This document shows, piece by piece, positions 10,701 to 21,797 of a stretch of DNA of 27,854 nt. The first letter of the stretch is position 1. The number at the start of each line of letters is the position of its first letter. The stretch is from Paraglomus occultum. Lineage: Eukaryota; Glomeromycota; Glomeromycetes; Paraglomerales; Paraglomeraceae. A model generated the notes under the pieces. The model ran no database searches, was not told where the DNA came from, and saw nothing but the letters and a program-made list of their open reading frames with translations. Both the position numbers and the translations under genes were made by a program. The stretch is from assembly GCA_910592205.1 (NCBI GenBank), contig CAJVPJ010000343.1, positions 1 to 27,854 on the forward strand, written 5' to 3'.

Positions 10701-13700
10701 CCTTCGGTTAATTCAACTTGGAATGCAGTATTTCCGTAATTGATCAGATAATCGTAAAACACTCTCCGTATTAATTCTTGCACAGATGGCTAAATAAATG
10801 ATGATGGGTTGCATTAATCAGTTAATCTCAACATGACTGTCCAAAGTCACAACGACGACATGATGTTATATCTGCTGACCTTGTCTTCGTGTTGTGCTTG
10901 ACATATGTGCATAATAAAGGATGGAACAAATCGCCAATCACGTAGACAGGTATGCATATAGGTACGTGAATTAAGGAGATATAGGGCGCCTTTCATTCTG
11001 TCCGGGTGAGCATTCTCTAAAATAATATTTATCAAAAGAGAGTTTAGTTGACTCGGTATATTACATTTTAGCACACATTTCTCTGCATTCAATTACCTCC
11101 GGCTTCAAGCGCACTTAATAGTTTTGGTATTATTAATGGTTTGGCTCCAATGAAACATCTTGAGGCATTACTCAAATAAGCTTGCGCTATCCTATTCACG
11201 CAAATATAGGAAATTTAATGAGAATATTACTTATATCAAGTTCATTGTTACAATTAATTGGGTATAGTTTACCTTCTAATTTCGGAATATAAACTTAGAG
11301 ACAGTTCAGTCAAGTCTCCCAACAGATGATCATGCAGTCGCGTTCGAGGGCGGTTGAATGCATTCTGCTTCAATCGACATAAATGGCGTTGATATACACG
11401 TTTCACTTTGTAAGCGAAAGCATTAGGTAAGTTATGGGTATATGGGAACAACATATAAGCTCATACGCAAAAGTTGCATATTTTTCTCACCCAACAGGTA
11501 TCGTGGATAGCTCTTGTCATGGTGAGAAACCTTCAGTATATCCTTCTGATAATTATATCCGCGCCTGCTGGCATCGTATTTAGACTTGTCAACACCCCGA
11601 TTAGTCAAGTACAATTTTATCGCCTAGCACAAATAAAGAGATAGGGATTCAGCTGCCATATTAAATGATATGATCAAAGTATCAAATGTCAGTTACTTTT
11701 AACAGAATCTTCAAGCTCTCAATGTCGTTTTCTCGATTTGTGCGGAAATAAGTTGCGAGTTCGTGTAAGAATTCTCCCAACTGTCTACGCAACTGTCGCG
11801 CTGTGTGAGTTCGTGCGTCTTTTGGATCAACGAAACAATATCCAGAATACAATTTTTTCAATGGCCGAACAGAGGCAGTCTCATCGTCACTACAAAAATA
11901 CAACAAATGCGAAATCAATTCCAACCATTCAAAAACTACCAGATCAACTTCTCCTCTTCTTCTACATAATCTCTCTCTTAACTTTCGACGTACCTAAACT
12001 CTGATAAGCTACTATCTCCATCATCATAAACCATCGTATTTGTTCCTGCTAAACAATTCCTGACAATACTTAAATGTCGACAAAACTCATTCGACATTTC
12101 ACGAGTACCCAACGGTTTGCCCTCTTCATCTGTTCCAGTAGCCATCAACTCTTTTAGTCTGGTGATCGACGGCTTTAGGAAAACGTCAAGCAATTCCAAT
12201 GCAAAGTCTTTCTCAGCATCAGAAGGGACGTGCCAGTCGATTTTAACGTCATGTGAATCACCAGGCTTGCCCCAGTATTTGTAGTGATTTTGTCTGTACT
12301 CTAAGCAAAAGGTCAAATTTCAATAAACAAGGTGAGATACGTACAGTAAATTGTAAAACCAATAGGAGAGTGTTCAGTATCTTCACCACATGTTTTTACG
12401 CATTGCTTGATACAATTATCACAAAATGACTAGCTCTCCTTTCAATCCTAGCTTACCATCAGAAAGCCATGTCTCTTGATCGACATTCCTACATTCGTTC
12501 GGGTAAATACCCGTCAACGCGCCCAACATCTGCCTCACAAACTTGCCAGCCCACATGTATCCTCTCCGCGATCTACACTTTCCGACCATTTCCTGTCCTA
12601 GCTCGATCAATTCTTTCTTATGGTCCAACAATTCCGGTCCACTAAACATAACCACATTATAGAGAATACACTGATACCAGTGAAATCTCGTGTCGGATTG
12701 GATTTGGTGTGACGAGGACACTGTGGGAGTGGAGGAAGCGCCATGTTGAAGTTCTATGAGAATGTTTGTGCGACAGATTGGAATGAACTTGGCAAGGCCC
12801 TTTCGGCGGTTCGGTGATGTTACCGCAGCGCAGAGGTGACCTAAATTGGAAATCGGTTCAGCGAAATGATTTGGAATTGAAAAGTAACGGCAATGTTGGA
12901 AATAATAGAATGCTTTACCCATTGGTTTGATAGCATTTTGTAGAATAGTGCTTGTTGCAAAATCAACTATCATCTTTAGTGCTATGTCTTGCAAATGTTC
13001 AGACAATTGGAAGCCTACCACTTCACATGCATGCTAATATATCATATAGACTGTTATATATCGTCAAGTAGTGTACAAAGCCCATACAAATTCCGAGACT
13101 TACCAATAATACAGAGATAAGCCCAGTATCCAAATTATATGAATTCATTTTCCCACTAGCCTGCTGGGGAAAATATTCAAACTGTAACAGTTTAAATGTG
13201 AGTCAAAGATAACATAAATACTGACAACTTTTCTTCCCCTCAACCACCAATATCCGTTAGGAATACTAGCAAAAATTCATAATGATTTAGGGGAGACAAA
13301 AAGGATACAATAGTAAACACTCTTCGCAAAAATTTGGCAACCCAGTCTTCAAACTCAGCCGTACCAGCTCTGGCCAAACCATCCTCTTCTCCTTCATCAA
13401 GCTCCATCCCGTTATCGTCTCCTTCATCAATATCCATGCCCGTCCAACGTGGAGCATTATTTCCATCCACGTTTCCTTCAGTCACATCAATCAACGGCAC
13501 GCCAATAATAGAGTGTGTTATGAATAAGAGGGAGGAGATGGTCTTCAACGGGTCATTCATGTCGACTCCCGGAAGGACTAAATGGAGAAGCGGAGCCAAG
13601 TGTTTGCCGCCCGCGGGATAGTGTGCACGTGAGAAGAGTGCTGGAGAGCACAGTGATAGTGCAGAGATGCAAGAAGTTGTACGGTGCGTCTTTTGATTGA

Positions 13701-15906
13701 AAAAGAAAAAAAAAGAACGGCAGATGGCAAGGACAGTTAAAGCCGATTTGGCATAATGAGAAAATGCTAGTATGTTACTACTTAAGCTGACCATTACCTC
13801 AGTTAACGATTCCAATGATGGATATGCTCTCTCCAACAGTCCTGGGAGAATAATTGCTGGTTCAAGCCCTTTTATATGTATACACATTTATCAGTACCAT
13901 ATTTCTCATTGCATAAAAAAATGAGAAACAATAATAATAAATTAATATTTACAAGCTAAATACTTCAACGCTGCATGGCTAGCAGAGACGGAGCTCTGAT
14001 CTTTTCCAAACATTGACAAAAACGTGACACTTCTGAGCGTTGTTACAAAGTCGCTTTTCAAGTCGGCTGTTAGTCTGAGATGTTTGGGCGTCTTGCAACT
14101 GGTTTTTTGTTCTGAAGTGGATAAAAATATATGACGTTGATGATGAAACAGATCACATAAATTTAATACCACAGCACAGTTATTACTCACCCTCTTTCCA
14201 TCTACGCAAAAATTCATATCCCAGGGATTGTAAGAAGCGAACCATTGAGAAAGTCCATCTCCCGAAATTACTTGGATGATAAAATGACTCGGTAGCCTGA
14301 ATCATATTCATTAGATGACCGAGGGAAGTCTCCTCAATTGGTATTCCATCAGATGGGAAGATGGTGTACACAATAAACTTTGCAAACATTTTGAATCTAT
14401 CCTAATACATTTGCAATTATTTGTCAGAATAAAAAAATCGAATTATAATCAAGTTAGTTAATAAACATCCGTGAACCGTATAGCAAACATCATGTCTATC
14501 TACACGCACTTGTACACTATACACTCTATATCACGCTCAAATATTCAAAGATGCACCAAAATCATATAGCATTAAAAAAAGATACCCCTTTCTTCTTCAA
14601 AAGTAGAGCACTTCCAGCTCGCATATCCAGTTTCGAAAACCATCCACCAGTCGACGTCCGATCCCTTGCATTATTTCCAGTAATACTACTACCAACTGGC
14701 AAATCCATTAGTTTTGCACCAATGGCGAATACATTTTTGATCTGCAATTTGGTGAATACTCCGATATATTCTGGATCGTTCATCTCAACATGAACATTAT
14801 CTTCAGCTACGCGAGCTAGCAAGTCGACGAGTTCTGTTTGAAATAGCATTGAACCAGGCACGAGTGACCAGAGCGTGAAGATTGATGGGAGCCATGATGA
14901 TGGAGAGTTTGAGGTAGGAGAAAGCGATGACGACGGGGGTGGGATAGTTGGGAGAAAGTGAATTAGAAAGGCTTGGGCAGCCATCGTGTCTCCCGCAGAG
15001 TTGGCGTTGTAGAGCGGTAGGATTCTTTGGAGGATGGCTGATGTTGAATCCGGAGGGAAAAATCTGATACAGGTACAAGGGGTAGAGTGATATTAACACA
15101 ATTGCATGGATTTCAACGCCACGTTGTTTCCAATTACCTTTGAGCATGGTCAACCAAACGCACAACTGAACCTATTTGTTTCCTGTTATGTGAGTTAAGG
15201 ATGAATCAAGACGTTTACTATTAATCATACGATTTGAGTTCCAATTGAGAAAGGATACGATTGACTAGGTAAAGTCTTTTGACGTGACTTTGGAAAGAAT
15301 GTCTGGTATATGATGTCAAACAGAGGTTCCCATGGTAATGTTAAGTCTTCCTGATTGATTTTCTCTTTTTTTCTTTAAAAGATCATGCATTACGTTAAGA
15401 ACATAGTAATTGTCGGTTTGCATAAAATCATCGAGTGTTTCTTACTTGATTAGCCTCACGCATGCATTAGCATACATTTCAACCTGAGCATAGTCAATTC
15501 CTGGAGTAACTACAAGTTCATACAAGAGACGAGCCAGTTGCGCTCTAATTTCGCGCGCTAACGGGTGTTGCAAGTCAAGATAACTAAGAGTCCAGAATGA
15601 ATCGGGGTGTCGGTAAATTAAATTGAAATGAATTGAGAAAGAGAAAAAGGCCTAAAGTATTCACACTTGTCCTCCAAGACAACAATTTGATACATGAGAC
15701 TACTGGTACGGACGAACGGCAATCCGGTGTGGCAAGCCATTTTTCCACTTGTACTCTTACCCATTCAATTGCTTAACCCAGAATGCAACACCTGGCCCCC
15801 AATCTTTTGCTTTCGAAGCTGCACATAAGTTTTCTGTTATTTCGTCCAGAAGGCGTTTCGCTTCTCCCTCAAGCTCAGAAGCATACGGGAGATTTTGTAG
15901 CGACAT
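7763..15906 (-). CDS. BLM10: proteasome activator BLM10/PA200 (PSME4 family), complete, 26 exons
   Basis: HEAT-repeat cap that docks on the 20S proteasome. Exons 5'->3' (minus): 15906-15761, 15583-15446, 15372-15259, 15182-15138, 15063-14586, 14401-14191, 14111-13953, 13868-13798, 13689-13309, 13181-13104, 13033-12919, 12840-12457, 12300-11994, 11889-11697, 11623-11491, 11405-11273, 11191-11097, 11016-10880, 10789-10574, 10464-10091, 9958-9454, 9372-8916, 8790-8429, 8361-8287, 8213-7986, 7897-7763. Every junction keeps phase, totalling 1889 residues (human PA200: 1843). Family landmarks appear in order: [11 protein letters not shown] near the start, [75 protein letters not shown] and the terminal SPSYYA. 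The final Tyr-Tyr-Ala is the tail that inserts into alpha-ring pockets and opens the gate. Least certain donors are GTTCGT at 8428 and GTTTGT at 10090. Confidence 0.95.
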
Positions 15907-16011
15907 ATTAAACGATCTGTTCGATTAACATAAATTATAAAATACTATATAAATAATAGAAAATATGCCGTGACGTAACGTCCGATTACGCGGCTATTAA
16001 TGTGTGGCAAA
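15907..16011 (-). promoter_or_regulatory. BLM10 upstream region with PACE-like and CRE-like motifs
   Basis: TGTGGCAAA (16003-16011) differs at one base from the proteasome-associated control element GGTGGCAAA, which yeast Rpn4 binds upstream of proteasome genes. It lies 97 nt before the BLM10 ATG. TGACGTAA (15971-15978) is a bZIP/CRE-like site. Motif position fits a promoter, but an Rpn4 orthologue outside ascomycetes is uncertain, so function is inferred only. Confidence 0.35.
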
Positions 16012-16880
16012 CATCAAGCCCCGAAAAAAGGTGTATCACTTTTTTTTGTTACCAAGGATGGCTATAAAGAGGCTCTGTCACCTGAATTTAGCATAACCAT
16101 CGTTTTCCGGTTATTAATGTTAGTACCGGCCATTGGCTCGGATTCTGTTCTGATTGAAAGTCTTACAAGAATGATCAGCTTTTATCTTGACATTTCGTTT
16201 CAAAGTGGCTTCATTCATCGTTTAAGATGTTATCAATCTATCATTCCCGGGTTTGGTCATTCTCATCATGTAATTAAAGTTATTTATCTTACTCTTTTCG
16301 GCAATGATTATGATTGTAACTTTGACTTGTAACAAATTTGGGAATAGAATGTTGGGGTTAAGGTATTTGCATTTGCCTAGCCAAAACAATGCGTGAAATT
16401 CTACTTTGGCATTGAGTATCAGACCGAGAATGATATGACCTGCCTTTTTGTCTATGACTTTGGAAGCCTCCGTTTTGACAGGAAAGGACCATTCATACAG
16501 TACATGACTTGACTCTTATCGTTATCATTATTTAAATTTGTTGAAAACGCGTTTATAGAGCTTGCACAGTATAAATAAACATAACGTAACAAGCTTTGGC
16601 TGTTCCTTCCGATGTCTGCGAGATATACTGACATGTCAAATCGGCTATTAGAAATTGGGCCGTAACATACTTCCAGACATCTCATGACAATTGCGCGAGT
16701 AAATTCGTAGTTGGTCTTCAATCAAAGGAAGATTGATTTATAAACATCGTAACATAAAGATGAACGTGTCCGGACTCGTTCAACAAAGATATGATTCTTC
16801 AGTCATCATTTAATATTTTACAGCAAACCTTCAACCTGGAACAAATTATTCATCTTACTGCTGTGTCTTATAACTTTACA
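16012..16880. other. intergenic, no gene recognised
   Basis: Two open frames (16000-16332 plus, 110 residues; 16721-16452 minus, 89 residues) have no recognisable motif, domain or homologous partner. The first overlaps the probable BLM10 promoter. I treat both as chance frames. Confidence 0.5.
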
Positions 16881-16883
16881 AAC

Positions 16884-17040
16884 ATGAATTTCTTGATTAC
16901 TAGATTAGAAAAACCATGCAACAAATGCATCTAAACAAGTTAATTGTAATAAAGTAAAGAGGCATGGAAATCGATTATTCGTAAACTGTTTCTCCTACGT
17001 ATGATATACATCTGCTAACTTTACAAGTTGTTTGGTATTA
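16884..17040 (-). pseudogene. decayed duplicate of the BLM10 3' end
   Basis: This stretch aligns collinearly with the BLM10 3' end (about 7703-8055) in the same orientation. Shared blocks include ATGCAACAAATG.ATCTAAA.AAGTTAA (BLM10 stop region), GATTAT.CGTAAACTGTTTCT, and GATATACATC.TGC.AACTTTAC near the start of the last intron-flanked exons. The segment equivalent to about 7840-7998 is missing and the frame is broken. Further upstream (past 17040) the similarity fades. Confidence 0.7.
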
Positions 17041-17959
17041 TATCCTTGCAAATCAAAATCGGGACAGACGAGTTAAAAAAGTGTTAACGAAAAAGAATGA
17101 TACGCATGTCTACAAACGCAAAGTAAAGACCATGTTATCGTACGATTATGACTCTCAAAGATCGGTTCGTTATATATCAGAGCGTATATCCAATTGATGG
17201 TCTACAAGCGAAGACTAAATCTAATCATCATTTCCATTATACACTAGTAAAGTATTTTTAGTACGCGATTTAAAACAAAGCATGTTACAAGTTTTACGCA
17301 CGCGACATCACTACGTATTTCGGAATGACAATCTATTTTTAGCACATTGCCTGTCTGAACAATCGCTATGTAACGATTTTGTACATTATGTGCGGTGTCA
17401 TATATGGATTTCTATGTTATTCACTACCTATATGAACGAGTATCCATTTATCCGAACCTACACTTTTATAATCTATCCTGAATATCATTCGTTATATTGT
17501 GAAATCGCTAGTCAATATAGCGGATAAGGTTAATCGTATTATATTCTCGCGATTAACTGAGTGGCGAACACGATAGTTAATTATTCTTTTCAACGTCTTA
17601 CATTACTTATCAAACCTCAAACGATATACTACCGAATTAATCCAGCGGTAGAGAAATCGTCCCGTACTTGATCGTGGTCGAGGATTAAACACGCAGAGAT
17701 CGTAGTGTTAAAAGCAGTCGCTAACTGTTTCCTAACGAAAGCGTAGGTAAATTCTTAACCAGGTCAATAGCCATGCGCTCTCCTATACAAATCTAATTAA
17801 CTGCTTTTATTTTCCGTGCATACTTTCTATAGCAGTTTCTAATTTATTGGTTGTGGTAAAACGTTGACTTTATTCATGAGTGTCCACTGTTTGACGTTCT
17901 TAGCAGTATGAACTGAAACTTTTCGGCTTTATGTCAATAATATTGGACGCCCCAGTTCT
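17041..17959. other. intergenic, no gene recognised
   Basis: An 81-residue open frame (17282-17527, plus) has no recognisable family. TTAATCC...GGATTAA around 17637-17694 pairs over 7 nt and encloses AGCGGTAGAG and GGTCGAGG, faintly tRNA-like, but without proper arms. Confidence 0.45.
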
Positions 17960-18345
17960 CGAGGGACAAGTAACAAAATGTCGTTGTTGATGTATATTTA
18001 ACAGTGCGAGAGACTGTTGTTCTATAAATTTTGAGAGTTTTACTGATTTTGGATATTTGTAAAGACTGATAATTTTCACTGCGTTGGCTTTCAGTAGCGA
18101 TACATTTAAAATCAAGGAAGGTGTTGAATGTTTTTATTTATACATTCTTATGTTGCGAAAATTACATACGCGTCTGGTCAAGACTACATTTTATGACATG
18201 ATTGTTATGTGTAACTAGCGACTTTCGCGATCACGTACGTAGCTTGTTAGACTTTTACTATAGCAAACCAAAGTAATCCAAACTCCTGTCCCAATCCCAA
18301 TTGTGGGTTCTAATATTGCCATTCTTGTCTGGTATTTTCACCACT
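17960..18345. repeat. left arm of a long inverted repeat
   Basis: On the minus strand it aligns with 20645-21010: both read AATACCAGACAAG, then GACCAGACGCGTATGTAATT, TTGATTTTAAATGTATC, CTGAAAGCC, AAAATCAGTAAA, and finish at CTTGTCCCTCGA. Several indels and many substitutions separate them. Both arms encode a related short peptide (ILNVSLLKA...VTCPS.T), so the arms may be old coding sequence. Confidence 0.75.
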
Positions 18346-18489
18346 GACCCATATCAAGAGGACATTGACAACACCAAATAACAAACATGTGATATGTACG
18401 GAACTAAAATAGTGAAACGAACGTCAGATAGAATCAATGACAGCCAGTGATGTCACATACTGATCACCCTACGATAATAACTACCCCAC

Positions 18490-19080
18490 AAACAAAGTGG
18501 TTATGGCTAACAAACTTACATTGGAACAAGCACTGGCTATCTCTTGTTGCCTCCATACTTTACAGGCTAGGATATCTAATCTAGATACCCACCCAATTCA
18601 TTATTACCATTCAATCACTTTCAGAAATACACCCCCACTTGAAAAGAGTTCACAGACAGAATTAACATCTGTAATAGCTCTTCACCCAACCTGTGACTGA
18701 TAGAATAGTCAAAAAGGTTGCAACCCACCACCATATTGGCCTTGCCAAAGCAGTTGTGTGGCAGCTGGAGCAATCCTACTTTGGTAATCATTGCTTCTCT
18801 CAGCACAGTGACCTCCCAGCAGTTTTTAACATGAATGGGTGCTTGCAATATCTCGAGTGTGGAAGTGTCCTTCACCTGTTGCAACAAGCATTTTCAAACA
18901 GAGCCTGGAGGATGACTCAGTGTTGGGTGTTGGCACTTGGAACATTCCATATAAACTCTGGGATGCATTCTCACTTATACTTATCCCTATCTGACTTGGA
19001 TGCTGATATTGTGAAGAGCAGATTGGCATGGTTGAGCTTTATGGAGGGAAGAGATCAGTAGGTTGCAAATTCAAACCTGA
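18490..19080. other. higher-GC island, unassigned coding-like sequence
   Basis: This ~0.6-kb block is visibly richer in G+C and less homopolymeric than its flanks. Both strands carry open frames of 60-120 residues (plus 18497-18700 and 18693-19061; minus 18887-18621). Minus-strand fragments such as NHANLLFTISASKSDRDKYK look protein-like but are split by stops and frameshifts. I cannot assign a family; a fragment of an inserted element is most likely. Confidence 0.4.
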
Positions 19081-19265
19081 ATGGATTCAGAAAAATGATT
19101 GGAGATACTTACAAGCAAGCATTGGATATCCTGAATGTCCTCTAACCATGGATGTGACAGATCTCTTTAATACTCTGCCTGACACAGTAATTATTTAAAA
19201 GATGTTTTCCTGATAATGGTTATTTAAATAACGATAACTAATACCTTATTAATATATTAATATAG

Positions 19266-19428
19266 GTTCACAATTGATTATGTAATGGATATTCGAGAAG
19301 AAAGCGGATTTGCTAAATTTTTGTCAGCTGATGATTATTATTATATAAAATTACTATCAAAAAACCAAAGAGGAAAGTTGAATTACCAGAAGGTTGGCAT
19401 AATGTTATTGAAGAATATTATAATGTAA
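19266..19428 (+). pseudogene. coding-like fragment of unknown family
   Basis: After an ATATAG acceptor-like site the frame is open for 53 codons (FTIDYVMDIREESGFAKFLS...) to TAA 19426-19428. The amino-acid usage is protein-like. It may be an exon of the same element as 19727-20052. No motif is recognised. Confidence 0.3.
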
Positions 19429-19726
19429 TTATATGTTATTGTTTTATTCATAATTTACAGCAATTATTGATTCTATCGATAAGATTATTGGTTTAACTTC
19501 GGCAGTGATGGAGCCAGTAAAAAAGGCGTAATTAAGAATAGAAATAATCCGGGATTTTGAGGAATTGGGAGTAGTTATAAGATATTGTGTTTGGAGTGTA
19601 TTGGAAAGAAGTATTATAATAGATTAGTTGATTGGTAGAGGAAAAAATACCGAGAATATGTGAAGTAAGGCAGGATCAAGTCTTCACTTGTTATTAGTAG
19701 TAGCAATAATTTTATTTTTTTACTAG

Positions 19727-20052
19727 TTGCTCCACTCAAACTCAAGAATGCAGCTGTTTCTTCAGAGCTGAAACCACCCATTCGGTCAATTTCGATAAAA
19801 AATCACTGCCTACAAGAGGGTCACATGGAATTTGAGTGCCCATTCATTGATGAAGAATTCTCTGTCACAGAAGTAAGCGGTCCCCCATCGAAAAAAGATT
19901 GGCCTCATTTTATCAGAGATCGGCTAAAAATAATTAAAATGTCAAAAACGTTGATGAATCGGTTTGCGAGACTTTGTCCAAACTCTGATATTAGAACACT
20001 GACGGCCGGACAAACAAAAGTATTTTCCTTTGTTGATGCTAATAGTAATTAA
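19727..20052 (+). pseudogene. coding-like exon of unknown family
   Basis: Open from a pyrimidine-rich TTTTTTTACTAG acceptor to TAA 20050-20052, about 108 codons with balanced composition (KPPIRSISIKNHC, MEFECPFIDEEFSV, KDWPHFIRDRLKIIKMSK). It could be the last exon of a gene carried between the inverted arms. I do not recognise the family, and no complete upstream exon chain could be assembled. Confidence 0.35.
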
Positions 20053-20644
20053 ATTAAAATGTATATACAGGGGGTGGGGGGCAAAGGTATCTCGCTCATC
20101 AACAGATCGTTGGAAAACTCCAACTGATTGTAAGTAGAAAACGGGAAGGCACAAAGTGAACCATGTTAGCCAGAGATCAATTTTTCCGGTTAACCGAAAT
20201 CCGAAAGTGTTGCAGCTCATTCCCTTTCCATTAGGCATAATTATTACATTAACTTGGTAGTGAAGCAGGCGTAATCAAAGCAGCTTTATTGTCTTTGCGC
20301 GTTATTAGTTAACAACAACTATACTCGCCTGTCTTTAAGTTGATTTTTTCTCAAAAAAAGGGTACTATTGGCAAGAAATTAGAATGGTGCTGAACTAGAT
20401 CGATAAGTGACAATAAATATTTATGTGCGCGCTTCGCTTTTACTGAAAATCTTTCAGCGACATTTTTTTAGAAAACGTGCCAGAGTACTTTTTATAACAA
20501 TATATTAATATATAAACTCTCCGATTTGTTTAATTAAGAATTTGCAACAATTATACTTACTCGGATCTTCTAAAAATGACGTTTATTTTGTAACCATCAA
20601 GTAAATCTGTGGCTACATGTTTCAGATGGAAAAACGGAAGCGAA

Positions 20645-21010
20645 AAGAGAATACCAGACAAGCATAGATGAGGATAAAGCGGATTTGCTGGTGAAGGCTG
20701 TTATTGGTTGAATTTTGGGATAGGATGGATGCTATCTATAGATGGATAAACGCGCGATCACAAAATCGTACATGTTGACCAGACGCGTATGTAATTTTCG
20801 CATTTTAAGCAAATATAAATAAAACACTCACCGCCTTCCAGCATTCTTGATTTTAAATGTATCATTACTGAAAGCCGAAATTGTCTGTCTTTACAAAAAC
20901 CAACTAATATCCAAAATCAGTAAACCTTTTAAAATTATAAAACAACAGTTTGTCATATTATTAAAGTACATCAAAAACGACAATCTTGTTACTTGTCCCT
21001 CGAAAACTGA
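20645..21010. repeat. right arm of the long inverted repeat
   Basis: Inverted partner of 17960-18345, sharing GACCAGACGCGTATGTAATT at 20778-20797 and the peptide beginning MILNVSLLKA at 20847. An open frame of 85 codons (20847-21104) runs through it and past its end. Confidence 0.75.
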
Positions 21011-21797
21011 AATTAGAAACCGCTTAAGTAAAGCAATTAATTACAAGCAATGGCTCAATGAAATAAATAATTTAATGTTCTCGATTTTTGAGGGCTTGCT
21101 GTAAAACACTATATGATGACAAACAAATCTGTATATCTATTATTATGTCCCTGATGCCTGAGTCATAAACTTTATTGGCCAAGTGATAAAACAGCAAGAA
21201 TTCTTTATAATTCTTTTACTTGTTTCAAATGAGCATTTTTTACTCCATTCCAGCCTCGTCTTGTCCTCTTCAGCCTTGCATTCTCCTGTTTTTCAACAAT
21301 AATCAAAATGGCAGCAAAAATAAAAATAAGATTGGATTGTTATGCAAATTTGTGTTTACTTGGAATAATGGTACCAAAATTGAACTTTAAAGTGAACAGG
21401 TTTCAAAAAATTAGAAAAAATGACAATAATAAATAATCGATTCAAGACGCGATACGCGCCCAATATTAGCGTTAAAGTTACAATTTACAATTCAAGTGCG
21501 CAATATACATTTTCTAAGAAATTAATCCAAGCGTTAAATAAACTATTTTCAACAATAAATGCTACCTTATTTTGTTAGCAATTGAGTTATTCATATCGAC
21601 AGTGGCAAGACTTTCCTATCAGTAATCATGTACTCATACTAATGCTAATCCCCATTGCGCGACGTATAATTTGTATTGTACAACATGACTGTGGCTAGGT
21701 TGTATCAAATTACATAATTTTGGCAATACCAACCCTAACCCAACCCACACTATAACGTTATTTCCAATTCTTTTCTCCCGACTCTAAACACACAGCA
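21011..21797. other. spacer and probable SFSWAP promoter
   Basis: No gene was recognised. The 70 nt before the SFSWAP ATG are pyrimidine- and CCAACCC-rich (ACCCTAACCCAACCC near 21731-21745) without a clear TATA box. A short TTAGGG-like tract here is too brief to call telomeric. Confidence 0.4.

Larger units (their letters stand above)
17960..21010. mobile_element. probable old transposable element with long inverted arms
   Basis: The two ~370-nt inverted arms enclose 2.3 kb that contain coding-like fragments but no intact gene. A long-TIR DNA transposon or two copies inserted head-to-head would both explain it. No target-site duplication or transposase motif was identified, so the class is open. 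Arm divergence, roughly a quarter of positions by eye, implies an old insertion. Confidence 0.4.

Noticed and set aside
11017-11096. Exon-like frame beginning [10 protein letters not shown] within BLM10
   Set aside because: It lies between a GTAATT donor and a TTTTAG acceptor whose removal joins two family-conserved segments in phase, so it is intron.
12301-12456. Extra BLM10 exon suggested by an open stretch ([10 protein letters not shown])
   Set aside because: Direct splicing of the GTAAGC donor at 12456 to the acceptor at 12301 restores the conserved [12 protein letters not shown] segment in frame; the stretch is intronic.
16000-16332. 110-residue plus-strand frame
   Set aside because: It overlaps the BLM10 promoter and has no domain, family or supporting context.
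17637-17694. Possible tRNA
   Set aside because: A 7-nt pair and faint A- and B-box resemblance exist, but D, anticodon and T arms do not form.
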